A model generated the notes under the pieces. The model saw nothing but the letters and a program-made list of their open reading frames with translations, had not been told where the DNA came from and did no database searches. Below, one piece after another: positions 1 to 9,537 of a DNA stretch of 64,000 nucleotides. The position numbers and the translations under genes are program-made. The stretch covers positions 1 through 64,000 of the forward strand of contig MLAK01000666.1 in the NCBI GenBank assembly GCA_001839685.1, written 5' to 3'. Within the stretch, counting starts at the first letter, position 1, and each line of letters opens with the position of its first letter. The stretch comes from Tritrichomonas foetus (lineage: Eukaryota > Parabasalia > Tritrichomonadida > Tritrichomonadidae).

Positions 1-21
1 TGGTAGTGTCAGTGGTAGGAC

Positions 22-76
22 AAAGGTTTATGGGATGGTCCCACAAATTTTTTGGGGGACCATTTTGTAAACCTTT
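22..76 (+). other. 21-bp hairpin upstream of the cysteine peptidase gene
   Basis: Arms 22-42 and 56-76 flank a 13-nt loop. Seventeen pairs are Watson-Crick. The four central positions (31-34 against 64-67) pair only as G-U wobbles, so the helix is continuous in RNA made from the + strand but interrupted in DNA. It ends 19 nt before the peptidase ATG, so it could be a 5' UTR structure or the relic of an inverted repeat. The function is unknown. Confidence 0.6.
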
Positions 77-95
77 CATATAGGAGGCATGTGAT

Positions 96-1712
96 ATGAT
101 TTGCTATTTTATAGTCTCAGTTTTAATTATTATTGCTATTTCTTCATTTGTTTCTTGGTTCGGATTGCATCGCGGCCATTCTTTATCTCAAATCGTCTTA
201 AAATCCTTGGTTCCAGAGCCAACAGAAACTCTTCCTCGTAAATTTAAGATTTCTGATTCATATATTATTCCAATATGGAATCAATTCGATAGAGGAACAT
301 GCTGGGCATTTGCTGCAACATATTTACTTGAATCACAATATAAAAATCAAGGAATACATCATAGATTTCTTAAACCAAACGAGTATGTCTCTTTTTCACA
401 AGAATCTCTAGCTAAAACTATGGTTGATCATTGTAATGAAAATCCTACACACAAACTATGCATCCGTAGTGGTAGAGGAAAAAACAGAACAGCTGGGGGA
501 AGAGTGGAAGATTTGGTTTTATGGGCAAAAGCTTTTCCGTCTATTGCAAGATCAGTTCTACCTGCCAGTGCATGTCCTTATCAATTTGACCCAGAAAAAC
601 AAATGATTTGTCCAGATGATGTCTCAGAATCATTAAGAACCAATCCATTGGAATTTTCAATCCTAAATTCCGAAATAACCACAGGAATTGAATCAGTCAA
701 AAAATTGTTATTCAAAGTTCAACGCCCTTTAAGTTTTTCATTAGCAATGCCAATGCAAAGATATTGGTTTGAATGTTCTAATCAATTAGTTTCAGAAACT
801 GAAACTTGTACATATTCCCTATATCCATGTTCTTTCAACTCAAGTGAATTTTGTGCACCTAAAGATTATCCACTTTTCAAAGGGAGTGATTCGGAATTAA
901 TCTTTCATCCAACAACAGAAATTATGCCTGGAACAGGACATGCAATGGTTCTTGTAGCATATAATGACGATTTTATCCCAAAAAATAATGGAAATATTGA
1001 TGGAAAGTCAATGCCAAAAGGGGGATTTATTGTACGAAATAGTTGGGGAGCTAAGGGTCATTCATTAGAGTATTTAATTAATGAAATATCAGATGTTCAA
1101 GAAAACAGTATTTGTTCTAATAGTGGGAATATTATGACTTGGACACCTGCAACATTAGAATGCATAAAACATAATATACATAATGTTTCAAATTGTAGCA
1201 CTGATATAACTCAAATATATGGATCGAAAATTGTAAAAGGGGCCTTTAAATTAAAGTGTATCAATAAAACACATTGTGATGTTGATAAAACATATGTTAT
1301 CTTACGCAAAGATAATGAAACTAGGGAAATATCAATGGAATTTTCTAATACAGGGGTTCCCATTGCCAAAGTAATTGAAATTGATGAAAATGCGAATACT
1401 TTTATGGTTAAAACAATTCATACTGTTCCTATTCAACATTTGTATTATGCATTTCAGACAGAGGAGAGTTTATTAAAAGAATATGGTGAAAGATGTGGTC
1501 ATATATTCTTCTCTTATGAAGCAATGAAACGAATTATGTCTATACAAACAGTTTCATCACCTTCATGGAGAGTTCTTGATTTAAATATAATGTGGCACAA
1601 GAAAAGTTTTCCAAATTCTGGAAGAAACTATAACTATTCACATATTGTACAATCAACAAAAATGTATTCACCTTTAAATGTTTCTCATCCTTACGATATA
1701 TTAGATTTATAA
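96..1712 (+). CDS. Papain-family (C1) cysteine peptidase, membrane-anchored
   Basis: A 538-aa protein of clan CA, family C1, expected to hydrolyse peptide bonds in lysosome-like or secreted compartments. Residues 4-22 form one hydrophobic segment, a signal anchor or signal peptide. The active-site block GTCWAFAA holds Cys69 with the oxyanion Gln63. His282 lies in GTGHAMVLVAYN and Asn315 in IVRNSWGAKG, so the triad is complete. The Cys-to-His spacing is longer than in ordinary papains, with inserts rich in Cys. About 200 residues follow the catalytic domain and match nothing I recognise. There is no long pro-region between the anchor and the catalytic Cys, so zymogen control may differ from classical cathepsins. 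The ATG at 96 is the first in frame. The stop reads TAAA. The gene lies just outside the inverted-repeat unit that starts at 1779. Confidence 0.88.
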   Translation: MICYFIVSVLIIIAISSFVSWFGLHRGHSLSQIVLKSLVPEPTETLPRKFKISDSYIIPIWNQFDRGTCWAFAATYLLESQYKNQGIHHRFLKPNEYVSFSQESLAKTMVDHCNENPTHKLCIRSGRGKNRTAGGRVEDLVLWAKAFPSIARSVLPASACPYQFDPEKQMICPDDVSESLRTNPLEFSILNSEITTGIESVKKLLFKVQRPLSFSLAMPMQRYWFECSNQLVSETETCTYSLYPCSFNSSEFCAPKDYPLFKGSDSELIFHPTTEIMPGTGHAMVLVAYNDDFIPKNNGNIDGKSMPKGGFIVRNSWGAKGHSLEYLINEISDVQENSICSNSGNIMTWTPATLECIKHNIHNVSNCSTDITQIYGSKIVKGAFKLKCINKTHCDVDKTYVILRKDNETREISMEFSNTGVPIAKVIEIDENANTFMVKTIHTVPIQHLYYAFQTEESLLKEYGERCGHIFFSYEAMKRIMSIQTVSSPSWRVLDLNIMWHKKSFPNSGRNYNYSHIVQSTKMYSPLNVSHPYDILDL

Positions 1713-1946
1713 AACAATATACACACTTTTGAAAAGATAGTGTTTAAATACTATATAAATAAGTGTTTGTTAAACTCATTTATTCAAGATATATCCTTTT
1801 ATTAATGTAATTTGATACAATATTTTTAATGATTCAGAGGCAATCATTAATTTCTTTTTAATTTTATTTTTGTTTCTCTCTTTATTCGCTAATATTGTTT
1901 CAGGTATAATAACCAATTTAGAATTCACATCTTTGAAGCAAGTGTT

Positions 1947-2022
1947 CTAAGCAAAGATTATATCAACAAAGATAATATCACCAAAGATTATATGAGCAAA
2001 GGTAATATATGCAAAGATTAAT
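1947..2022 (+). repeat. 15-bp tandem repeat array, left ITR
   Basis: About five units of a 15-bp sequence with core CAAAGATTATAT lie ~180 bp upstream of the 346-aa gene. The same unit recurs, inverted, in the right ITR and at 7351-7410 inside the unit. This pattern suits binding sites for an element-encoded protein (iterons or transposase sites) or a shared promoter module; which of these is not shown by sequence. Confidence 0.75.
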
Positions 2023-2203
2023 TATGGTGATAATTGTTATTCTGATGAACATTTCTGTTTTGAGAATTGTTCTGTCATTAATTTCTTATATTTACAATTA
2101 TTTATCAATATCATTAATAATGATTCAATTCATAGATTTTTATATGTTTTCAAAATTCTGATGTGAAGTCAAAATCATTTTTTTTATTTCCCCTCTTGTT
2201 ATT

Positions 2204-3244
2204 ATGTGCGATATAATTTCTTATAAATCCAATGAAGAAAATATTAAGAACAAAAGGATTGATAAAGTTACTTTCCTCTCATTTCTTTCCGAAAATGAAA
2301 CTAGTGATGAAGATAATTTCAAACATGAATCAGAAGAAAAAGAATATTTCTCACACCCCAATTCAACAATTGAAGAAATAGAAACATTTTGTTGGAATAC
2401 ACCACGTCCAACAACACCATTATCACCAAAAGCGATGGCTTTTTGTTTTAGTCTTTCATTAGCTGATGGTTGTTTTTCATGTGATCCAGATGTTATTGCA
2501 GATACTTTTATGTCTCGATCTACTTCTTCATATCATACAAAGAAAATTCAAGAATTTATCGATAAATGGGATGAAATTACAGGTGGAAACCTTCAAATTG
2601 GACAAAATCGGACAGGACTAATTCGAAGTCGATTAGAAGAAGCAACTAAAGGCTTAAATAAGAAATTATCATTTTTAAAATATATTGGTGAAATGAAACA
2701 AACTTTTTTTCTTCCATCAATTTCATTTGATCCAAGAAAAGGAAATATATTGCATATTGAATTTAGTCCTGAACGATTTTATTATGGAAGACGATTTAAA
2801 CTTTCAACAAATGAAGAACCTTATTCTATGATTGTAATTTGTGATGAAGAAATTCTTGAAAATACGATTAAAAGAATGATTGGTATTTGGGATAATAATG
2901 AACTAGAAATTGAAGCAAATGAATTTAATAAATATTTCTTTTTAATGGATTGTGCATGTATTCAAGAAGAAAAGATATCAATTAATGGGAAAGAATTAAT
3001 TATTGGAGAAAAAACAGAAATTCCATCAACAGAACAATTTTATTCATATAAAACAGAGATTGATCTTCATGATATTAATGGCTTTTTCTCTCCATTTTTC
3101 CAATATCAAATTGCAATGAGACGAGGATGGATTAAGAAACAACGAAAAATGAAAGAAAAGAATCAAAAAATATCACCAATTCCACGTGTTATCAGAGACT
3201 TCTGGGAAGTAATTCGTCAATCTGCGATTGGTGGTTTTGATTAA
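2204..3244 (+). CDS. Unknown 346-aa protein carried in the left ITR
   Basis: I do not recognise this protein. It is identical over all 346 residues to the product of 10769-11809 on the other strand. The N-terminal ~70 residues are acidic and polar. A more hydrophobic stretch with four cysteines follows near residues 80-95 (FCFSLSLADGCFSCDPD). The middle is mixed alpha/beta in character. The C-terminus is strongly basic (MRRGWIKKQRKMKEKNQK), which would suit nucleic-acid binding. There is no signal peptide or TM segment. The ATG at 2204 is the first in frame and the stop reads TAAA. Its place in the terminal repeats and its array of 15-bp repeats upstream suggest a role in maintaining or moving the unit, perhaps as an end-binding protein; that is inference. 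Confidence 0.75.
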   Translation: MCDIISYKSNEENIKNKRIDKVTFLSFLSENETSDEDNFKHESEEKEYFSHPNSTIEEIETFCWNTPRPTTPLSPKAMAFCFSLSLADGCFSCDPDVIADTFMSRSTSSYHTKKIQEFIDKWDEITGGNLQIGQNRTGLIRSRLEEATKGLNKKLSFLKYIGEMKQTFFLPSISFDPRKGNILHIEFSPERFYYGRRFKLSTNEEPYSMIVICDEEILENTIKRMIGIWDNNELEIEANEFNKYFFLMDCACIQEEKISINGKELIIGEKTEIPSTEQFYSYKTEIDLHDINGFFSPFFQYQIAMRRGWIKKQRKMKEKNQKISPIPRVIRDFWEVIRQSAIGGFD

Positions 3245-3262
3245 AGAATTCATTATTAACTT

Positions 3263-3339
3263 GATTTTGTTTATTTTTGATTTTGTTTATTTTTGATTTT
3301 GTTTATTTTTGATTTTGTTTATTTTTGATTTTGTTTATT
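3263..3339 (+). repeat. 16-bp minisatellite in the left ITR
   Basis: Nearly five units of GATTTTGTTTATTTTT follow the 346-aa gene stop. The right ITR has only about two units at the matching place (around 10724-10755), so the array has grown or shrunk since the arms were last made equal. Confidence 0.9.
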
Positions 3340-3664
3340 CCTTCCAATTTAAAGCCAACTGATATCACATCAAATTCAAGAATTTCAACATCATGAATCT
3401 TTTCCATTTTCCTCCATATTTATTTTCAAAATGCATTCTGTAATAATAATCTAAAATTTAATTTGTTATTCCAAATAAACAAACAAAAAATACACCTTTT
3501 ATCCAATCAAGTTATTATATTGAGAAATAACTATCCTTCTCAATTATTGAATTCTTTTTTGGCAATAAAGAATGATATTATCTATTACTTACAAGAAAAT
3601 AGGTTAGAAATGAAAAGAACACATCTCAGTCAAAGTGTACTTGTTTATTTAGAATATATAAGAG

Positions 3665-6253
3665 TTAACTATGTTCATCTCGAATTTCATTTTTTCGATT
3701 CAAAATTTGTGCTTCATTATCATTTTCAGATTCGGTAAATAATGATAAGAAAATGGTTTTCCATGGAATGCGAGTGGAACCATTTTTTATGCTTCTCCTT
3801 TCTACACTTTCCCATTTTCTGGTATCAGAAGAAATAGCGTCATCGATATATTTCCATACGAGCCACCAAGCATTGCTAATACAACTTCCAATTTTCACTT
3901 CTCGCAATTCACTAGTTTTTTGTAAATTAGCTTCAATTGAGACTATGCCTCCAACTAAGAATAGAAAACGAGCAAAATTCATACCACATTTGTTAAAGAA
4001 TAAAATTGCATTCTTTTGAATCACAGTCTTTTTTTCTTTTTCAGATTTAGAGCAATCATTCAGAAATTCTTTACTAACCCCAATTGTTCCTGTTTCCGAA
4101 AAATGATAAAGTAAACGTGCAATGAACTCTACTCGTCTCATCTCTTGTATTCCAATCAAATTATCAGATGCCTGTTGTGTGATTTTTGCAGCAAGTTGTA
4201 ATGCTTCACGTTGAATTTGCTTATCTATTGGAAAATCAATGACAAAGGTTTCAAGTGTTAGATTTTTGAAATTAAAATATATTTCACGAAATTCTTTTGA
4301 TAAACGTGTTCCAGAAATCAATAAACTTGAATAAAGAATTAATAATTCTTGAAATTGACTATATGCTTCATTTGATTGAAACCTAGTAGAATATTCTTCA
4401 ATTTCGTCTTCAGCAAAATCAACAATATGGGAACCAATTAATGAAGCTGTTAAAACATTTTCAGGATCCATATCAAATTTATTTGCTTGTGAATAAATTG
4501 ATAACAGTGTATCTTTATGTTTAATGATATGAATTTGTTGAAGTTTATTCACATATATCCGGATAAAATCAAGATATGTTCCTTGATATATAAGTTTGTC
4601 TTTAAGATCATCTGGCATTCGATCATCATAAAAACTTCTTGGTGTCCAAAATGTTGAAAATTTCTGTGTAGCTTGTTCAATAGGGATGTCAGAAAATGAT
4701 GCAAATAAAGGAAGTATATATTTTGCAAAAGCTCTTATTGAGGCACGATATCCAGTGAAACTATTTATTGTTTTTTTAAATTCTACATAATCATGAACAA
4801 CAATCGAATGACCATCTTTGGTTCTTCCTGTTCGTCCAATCATTTGTATCAATTCTTTTTGTGTCCATGATAAACTATTAGGCTCTTCAAGAACTACAAC
4901 ATGTGAAACAGGTGCAAGATTAACACCAACTGCAAGAGTTGTTGTTGATATAATACAAGACCAATCGCCTGATGATGAACAGATTCTCTCTTTATATTTC
5001 TCATATGATGAACACGAAATTGATGAAGAAGAATTTCCGGAAGCTTTTGTGGGAATAATTAGTTGTGCATGGCTAATCAAAATCCCATATGCATAACCAA
5101 CAGCAATTGTATTTGCTTTTTCACCACCTCGAAAAGTTACTGTCCCATATAATTCATTTTCACGTAAAGAGAATGATGGAATGTATGTTTCTATATCATG
5201 AAAAGATATGAGATCAGATTCAACAGCATTTTGAACAACTTCATGAAAGATGTTTTCGCATCCATGTACAGAGTTCAAAAAGACTAAAACACGAGGTGTA
5301 TCATCAGAACTTGGATTAATTTTGTTTTCTGCATATATAATTGAAGATATGCTTGGTGTAGTAATTGATACTGCTGATGCAATACTTTTTCCTATTTTGG
5401 GATTGCGACTATTAAACTCCCACATTTGAAGTGTGTTTCGCCGATTATAATTCACAATATATGCTGGTGGTAACAATTTTAACAATGAGTCTGGAAGTGT
5501 TCCTGAAATTCCAATCCATTTAATTTTGAGAAAATTACATGAACTAATAATTTGATCAATTACAAGTCCTCTTTTTCGATCTGAAATATAATGAATTTCA
5601 TCAATAATAACAGAAAAAAATGATTTTTCTGGAGTCATAGATTCGAGATAATGATCTCTTTTTTGTTCTTCAAAACTATTTGAAATTCCAACTGCATCAG
5701 GGAAAGGATTTGTTGGATGAGTCATAAATATTCCAAGATGCTCATATGTTAAAATAACAAACCAAAATAAAGATATTCTATGTGATGCGCCTGTCCCTAT
5801 TACAATTCCAATTTTTTCTTCAACATATTTTTGTAAACCCTCCAAATCATTCTTTTCAAATTTATATATGAATTCTTCATATTTTTTGGTCCCTTCTTTT
5901 AAATTATAATCAATATACCATTTTAGAAATGTTGGTGTTGTCATAAATTTCATTGCTTCTTCCTTAATTGATTCTGCTAATGCTTTTAAGGGAATAGCCC
6001 AAATAATTTTTTTCTTTGTGATTGAAGTCTTTTTGCGCAGATTCGATAAATATAAATGATAAAATAAGTATTGCAGAGTTGCTGATGTTTTTCCTGAACC
6101 AGGGGGGCTCGATAAAATATTTTTTTCATGATTTAAGATAAAATCGAGGAAATAAGTATGTGAGATAAATGATAGTCCAGCTTCATATGTTATCTTGAGA
6201 ACAAAATCCATTGCTTCTTCATTGATGGATTCAGAAATTATTTCTTCTGTCAT
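3665..6253 (-). CDS. Ski2/Hel308-like superfamily 2 helicase
   Basis: An 862-aa ATP-dependent nucleic-acid helicase with the full SF2 motif set: motif I SSPPGSGKT (48-56, Lys55), Ia PLKALAES (88-95), II DEIH (218-221), III SGT (250-252), IV region VLVFLNS (322-328), V TTTLAVGVNLA (437-447) and VI QMIGRTGR (470-477). The motif V and VI wording is of the Ski2-like group (Hel308, Mer3, Brr2, Pol theta helicase part). The ~380 residues after motif VI are helical in character, as expected for the winged-helix and ratchet region, but I cannot assign subdomains. Low-complexity Ser inserts lie near 405-415. ATG at 6253. It is the only enzyme recognised inside the inverted-repeat unit, so it may serve replication or recombination of that unit; host origin is also possible. 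Confidence 0.88.
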   Translation of the reverse strand: MTEEIISESINEEAMDFVLKITYEAGLSFISHTYFLDFILNHEKNILSSPPGSGKTSATLQYLFYHLYLSNLRKKTSITKKKIIWAIPLKALAESIKEEAMKFMTTPTFLKWYIDYNLKEGTKKYEEFIYKFEKNDLEGLQKYVEEKIGIVIGTGASHRISLFWFVILTYEHLGIFMTHPTNPFPDAVGISNSFEEQKRDHYLESMTPEKSFFSVIIDEIHYISDRKRGLVIDQIISSCNFLKIKWIGISGTLPDSLLKLLPPAYIVNYNRRNTLQMWEFNSRNPKIGKSIASAVSITTPSISSIIYAENKINPSSDDTPRVLVFLNSVHGCENIFHEVVQNAVESDLISFHDIETYIPSFSLRENELYGTVTFRGGEKANTIAVGYAYGILISHAQLIIPTKASGNSSSSISCSSYEKYKERICSSSGDWSCIISTTTLAVGVNLAPVSHVVVLEEPNSLSWTQKELIQMIGRTGRTKDGHSIVVHDYVEFKKTINSFTGYRASIRAFAKYILPLFASFSDIPIEQATQKFSTFWTPRSFYDDRMPDDLKDKLIYQGTYLDFIRIYVNKLQQIHIIKHKDTLLSIYSQANKFDMDPENVLTASLIGSHIVDFAEDEIEEYSTRFQSNEAYSQFQELLILYSSLLISGTRLSKEFREIYFNFKNLTLETFVIDFPIDKQIQREALQLAAKITQQASDNLIGIQEMRRVEFIARLLYHFSETGTIGVSKEFLNDCSKSEKEKKTVIQKNAILFFNKCGMNFARFLFLVGGIVSIEANLQKTSELREVKIGSCISNAWWLVWKYIDDAISSDTRKWESVERRSIKNGSTRIPWKTIFLSLFTESENDNEAQILNRKNEIRDEHS

Positions 6254-7454
6254 TTAGTTCTTATAGTTGACTTGAAACTGTATTTTTTAAACAGTGAAGT
6301 GAAATAATCAATTGATTGATGATGTTATTTTTGTGAACTTTACAACCTTTTCAATCTATATTTAGGCGGGTTTTGCTCACATTACACATGTGAAATTGTT
6401 TCCAAAGCAATTTTAAGTTGAAACAGACATTTAAAAAGTGAAGAAAGGTCTCTAATATTACATACTATCATAGTTTGTTGAAAGAAAAGCTATTTTTAAG
6501 AGAATGTTTCAACAATTTCTGAACATTCTCATGCTTTTTGAATCTTGAAAAATATTTATTCTTACAATCAAATATACAAACATTTCTATGACTTTAAATA
6601 TCAAATGAAATTATATGATAACAACAACAATTTTGCCTTCCTGAATTAATAAATAGGTAAAACACAGTTTACAAAATCGTTGATTCAAAAGTTCACTTTT
6701 ATCAAAGATAGTTTATAAGTGGTCACTCATTATTGTGGAAATGTTTTTTCCGAGAATGATGATGAAATATAGAAGATAATAGTGATGAATTGGGCCATAA
6801 TCTGATCGTTTTTGATCTATTCCAAGGAAGGAAAATTAATAATTCAACTAAGCACCAAAAGTTTCCAAAAAGCAAATATATAAATAAATGACCATATTTA
6901 AAGCAACAAATATCAATGTTTGAACATGAAACTCTCCCATTTATTGTCATTAATTAAGGTGCAATTCTCAATGACTTTATTGTTATTTTTTCAACTTTCT
7001 TTCTAATATGCTACATCTAAATATCTATCTGAATAATCATTTGAATTGGAGAAGTTTGTGGAATTTAATACAATAAATAGCTTCGAATTATGACTTACCA
7101 TTTTTTTCCCTTTTGTTCATCTTTTTTTATTGTAATATCTTCGTTTTGTTGAACGATTAGATTATATAATTTTTAATTTTATTTTCAGTTAATTGAAATT
7201 ATTATCAGTGAACTTTATAATCTGTTTCCCACATATTCTATCAATAATATATGCAATAAATATTGAAGACCATGAATATTGAGTCAGAGAGATACAATAA
7301 GAGAAAACAAAATATCTATTCCTATATAATATTTGCTGATACAACCTTATACAACCTTTGCTTATATAATCTTCACTAATATAATCTTTGCTTATATAAT
7401 CTTTTCAAACAGAAGTTTCCTAGTTAAACCTTTTCACCTCACTTTTGTCTGATA
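6254..7454. other. Divergent intergenic region inside the inverted-repeat unit
   Basis: This 1.2-kb AT-rich spacer separates the helicase (-) from the broken ORF (+). Short frames, for example on the - strand at 6723-6950, have no recognisable protein character. The only clear structure is the 15-bp array at 7351-7410 near the right end. It probably holds both promoters. Confidence 0.6.
7351..7410 (+). repeat. 15-bp tandem repeat array, internal copy
   Basis: Four units with consensus ATAATCTTTGCTTAT lie 45 bp before the ATG at 7455. It is the same unit as in both ITRs, in the orientation seen in the right ITR on the + strand. Units two and four have diverged. Confidence 0.72.
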
Positions 7455-8450
7455 ATGAACAATGATCACAATCACTCCCAGTCAATTAACTCTATCAATT
7501 TTTATTTTAAAAACATTTTAAAAAATATTCAAGATGATATTAATTCACATATTGATATTGATCACATTATTTCAAAGGAAGAACAAAATCAATATCAAAA
7601 TCAAATGGAACTGGATTATTGGAATGTTTTTTTCAATGGTATTAATCGTGAAAAAAATGATGAAAAAATCTCTAAAGATATGATAACCGACATCAAAAAT
7701 ATAATTGATAAATGGAAATATGATATTGTTCCATGGCTTCAAATTGAAGAAATTATTGTTGACTATATCAGTGAATCTCCCTGTTATCAATTGAAAATAG
7801 ACGATGCATTATATCGAATTGATAATTTTGTGAATGGAAAAGTTGTTTCTATTGAAGAAAAAGAGAGTCGAATTGTATTTATCACAACTTTATTAAAAAA
7901 TTGTGCCACGTATGCATGTCATGATGGATATCTTCCATTATTTACTTTACTTCAAGCAGATACAATTCAAAGTGTTCTCAAACAAAATCAATCACTACTA
8001 TTATCATCTTTAGATAGTCCAATATTTATGAAAATGTTATTGCTTTGTTCAATCATTGATTTTGTTGATATATTTAAATTGATTTTTGTCATTGGATTCG
8101 GAAATGGAAATCCACATTTATATTGTGGAATCTTGGATAGCTTTGAAATTAAGGATTTATTGAATGTTCTTTGTTGGGATTTTTATTGTCTTTTTACCAC
8201 AAAAAAAGCTGATGAATGGAAATCTATTTTGAAAGAAGCTTTAAACTTTGATGATAATTTCATCAGGGTGAATGATTGTAAAGTTATAAGTGGTTTACAG
8301 TGGAAAGATAATTTACTTGAAACCTTTCCACACAATTTTGGTCCTATGTCGCCAGTCAAGAAAAGTGATATCTTTCTTGGAAAAGAATCTAAAAATATAA
8401 ATACAAATTCACAATCTGATCCAATTTTTTTTCAATTCAAAGGCAATTGA
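7455..8450 (+). CDS. Unknown protein, segment 1 of the broken ORF
   Basis: 331 codons from the ATG at 7455 to a TGA at 8448. The N-terminus is Asn/His/Asp-rich (about 50 residues). The rest is helical in character with several Trp and Cys and no TM segment or signal peptide. The last ~10 codons after the T8 run are probably out of the original frame, since the neighbouring frame is open across the same place and continues for 340 codons. I cannot name a family. The 15-bp array lies directly upstream, so this is likely the true translation start of the whole ORF. Confidence 0.55.
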   Translation: MNNDHNHSQSINSINFYFKNILKNIQDDINSHIDIDHIISKEEQNQYQNQMELDYWNVFFNGINREKNDEKISKDMITDIKNIIDKWKYDIVPWLQIEEIIVDYISESPCYQLKIDDALYRIDNFVNGKVVSIEEKESRIVFITTLLKNCATYACHDGYLPLFTLLQADTIQSVLKQNQSLLLSSLDSPIFMKMLLLCSIIDFVDIFKLIFVIGFGNGNPHLYCGILDSFEIKDLLNVLCWDFYCLFTTKKADEWKSILKEALNFDDNFIRVNDCKVISGLQWKDNLLETFPHNFGPMSPVKKSDIFLGKESKNINTNSQSDPIFFQFKGN

Positions 8451-8568
8451 AATAAGATTAATTCTTGATCCAAATATACCTATAAAAGCTGTAAATGCTT
8501 ACAATATTTTTCTTTCATTGCTGAATGATCGATTAAGTCGAAAAAGTCTACTATTAGCAAGTAAAGAA

Positions 8569-9537
8569 ATGAGTGAAATGATATATGGGAAACATTCGAG
8601 ATTTGGTGGAAAAGTTGGATATATGCTCGAAAATGATGATGTTGATATGTTTATGGATTTTTTCAATTGCCAAAAAATAATTAATAGAAGTTGGAATGAA
8701 TATCAAGTTACAAATACACTTTTTGAAGACTGTTGGATTGATCCTAATTTGATTAAAATTTCACGAGAATTTCCAGGTGAACGAATGCATCTTAATGAAA
8801 TGGTTTTAGCATCAGGATCTATAAAAATTCTAAAATATATGATTCTTCAAAATTTTATGATCAGCAAACTTTTTTCCACAAATCTTTTGAGTTTTTCTGC
8901 TATTTCCCCAAATAACAAATACTGTGAAATTGTACATCTTGTTGAAAATTATATCCCTGATATTTCAACTTGGCATGATACAGATGAAGAAGAAAACTTA
9001 CTGTTATCAATTATTAAACGATTAGATCATTATAATCCTGATAAAGTGAATCAAGTTGAGCCTCTAGATGTATGTATGAGTGTCAAAACTAGAAGGAAAA
9101 ATTTAATGGAATATTGGATTGATCTAATTGATATGCACAATGTGGAGAGTCAAGAAATGGTTCAAAAATACAATATGCTTTATCATGCTTTCATTGGTGC
9201 TTTAGGTGTATGCAATATATCGGTGATTGATTATTTGTTAGGAATTATATCGGACGAAATTGAGAAATATTTCTCTAATCATCAAAAAGAAACTACTGAT
9301 AATGATTACGATGAAAATTTAATTATGTTTTGGTTGATTATGTATCTTGTTAGCTGTGATATTTATTTTCCAGAAAACAAATTCTTTATGATTCATCCAA
9401 TTAGAACTATGTTTATGAAGCTCGGAATAAATTGTAATTATAAAACACCAAATAAGCATACAATATTTTCATCAAGTATTTCTTCAGGATTGTTACCATT
9501 ATTTCCTTTGCTGTTAATATTCAAAACTTGCTTATGA
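8569..9537 (+). CDS. Unknown protein, segment 2 of the broken ORF
   Basis: This frame is open from at least 8401, with no ATG until 8569, so it reads as a continuation of segment 1 rather than an independent gene. The content is helical, with paired repeats of the kind MYHAF...LGVCNISVIDYLL that faintly recall trichomonad ankyrin-like proteins, but no repeat consensus is convincing. The final ~25 codons overlap the start of segment 3 in another frame. No function is assigned. Confidence 0.5.
   Translation: MSEMIYGKHSRFGGKVGYMLENDDVDMFMDFFNCQKIINRSWNEYQVTNTLFEDCWIDPNLIKISREFPGERMHLNEMVLASGSIKILKYMILQNFMISKLFSTNLLSFSAISPNNKYCEIVHLVENYIPDISTWHDTDEEENLLLSIIKRLDHYNPDKVNQVEPLDVCMSVKTRRKNLMEYWIDLIDMHNVESQEMVQKYNMLYHAFIGALGVCNISVIDYLLGIISDEIEKYFSNHQKETTDNDYDENLIMFWLIMYLVSCDIYFPENKFFMIHPIRTMFMKLGINCNYKTPNKHTIFSSSISSGLLPLFPLLLIFKTCL

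Larger units (their letters stand above)
1779..3457 (+). repeat. Left inverted terminal repeat
   Basis: The reverse complement matches 10605-12234. The central part (gene 2204-3244 and about 180 bp upstream) looks identical to the other arm where I compared bases. The outermost ~250 bp carry several substitutions and the inner edge a few more. The inner edge is near 3457, where the arms stop agreeing after CTAAAAT. Confidence 0.9.

Noticed and set aside
96..1712. Cysteine peptidase gene as part of the inverted-repeat unit
   Set aside because: It lies outside the left ITR tip at 1779 and has no counterpart beyond 12234.
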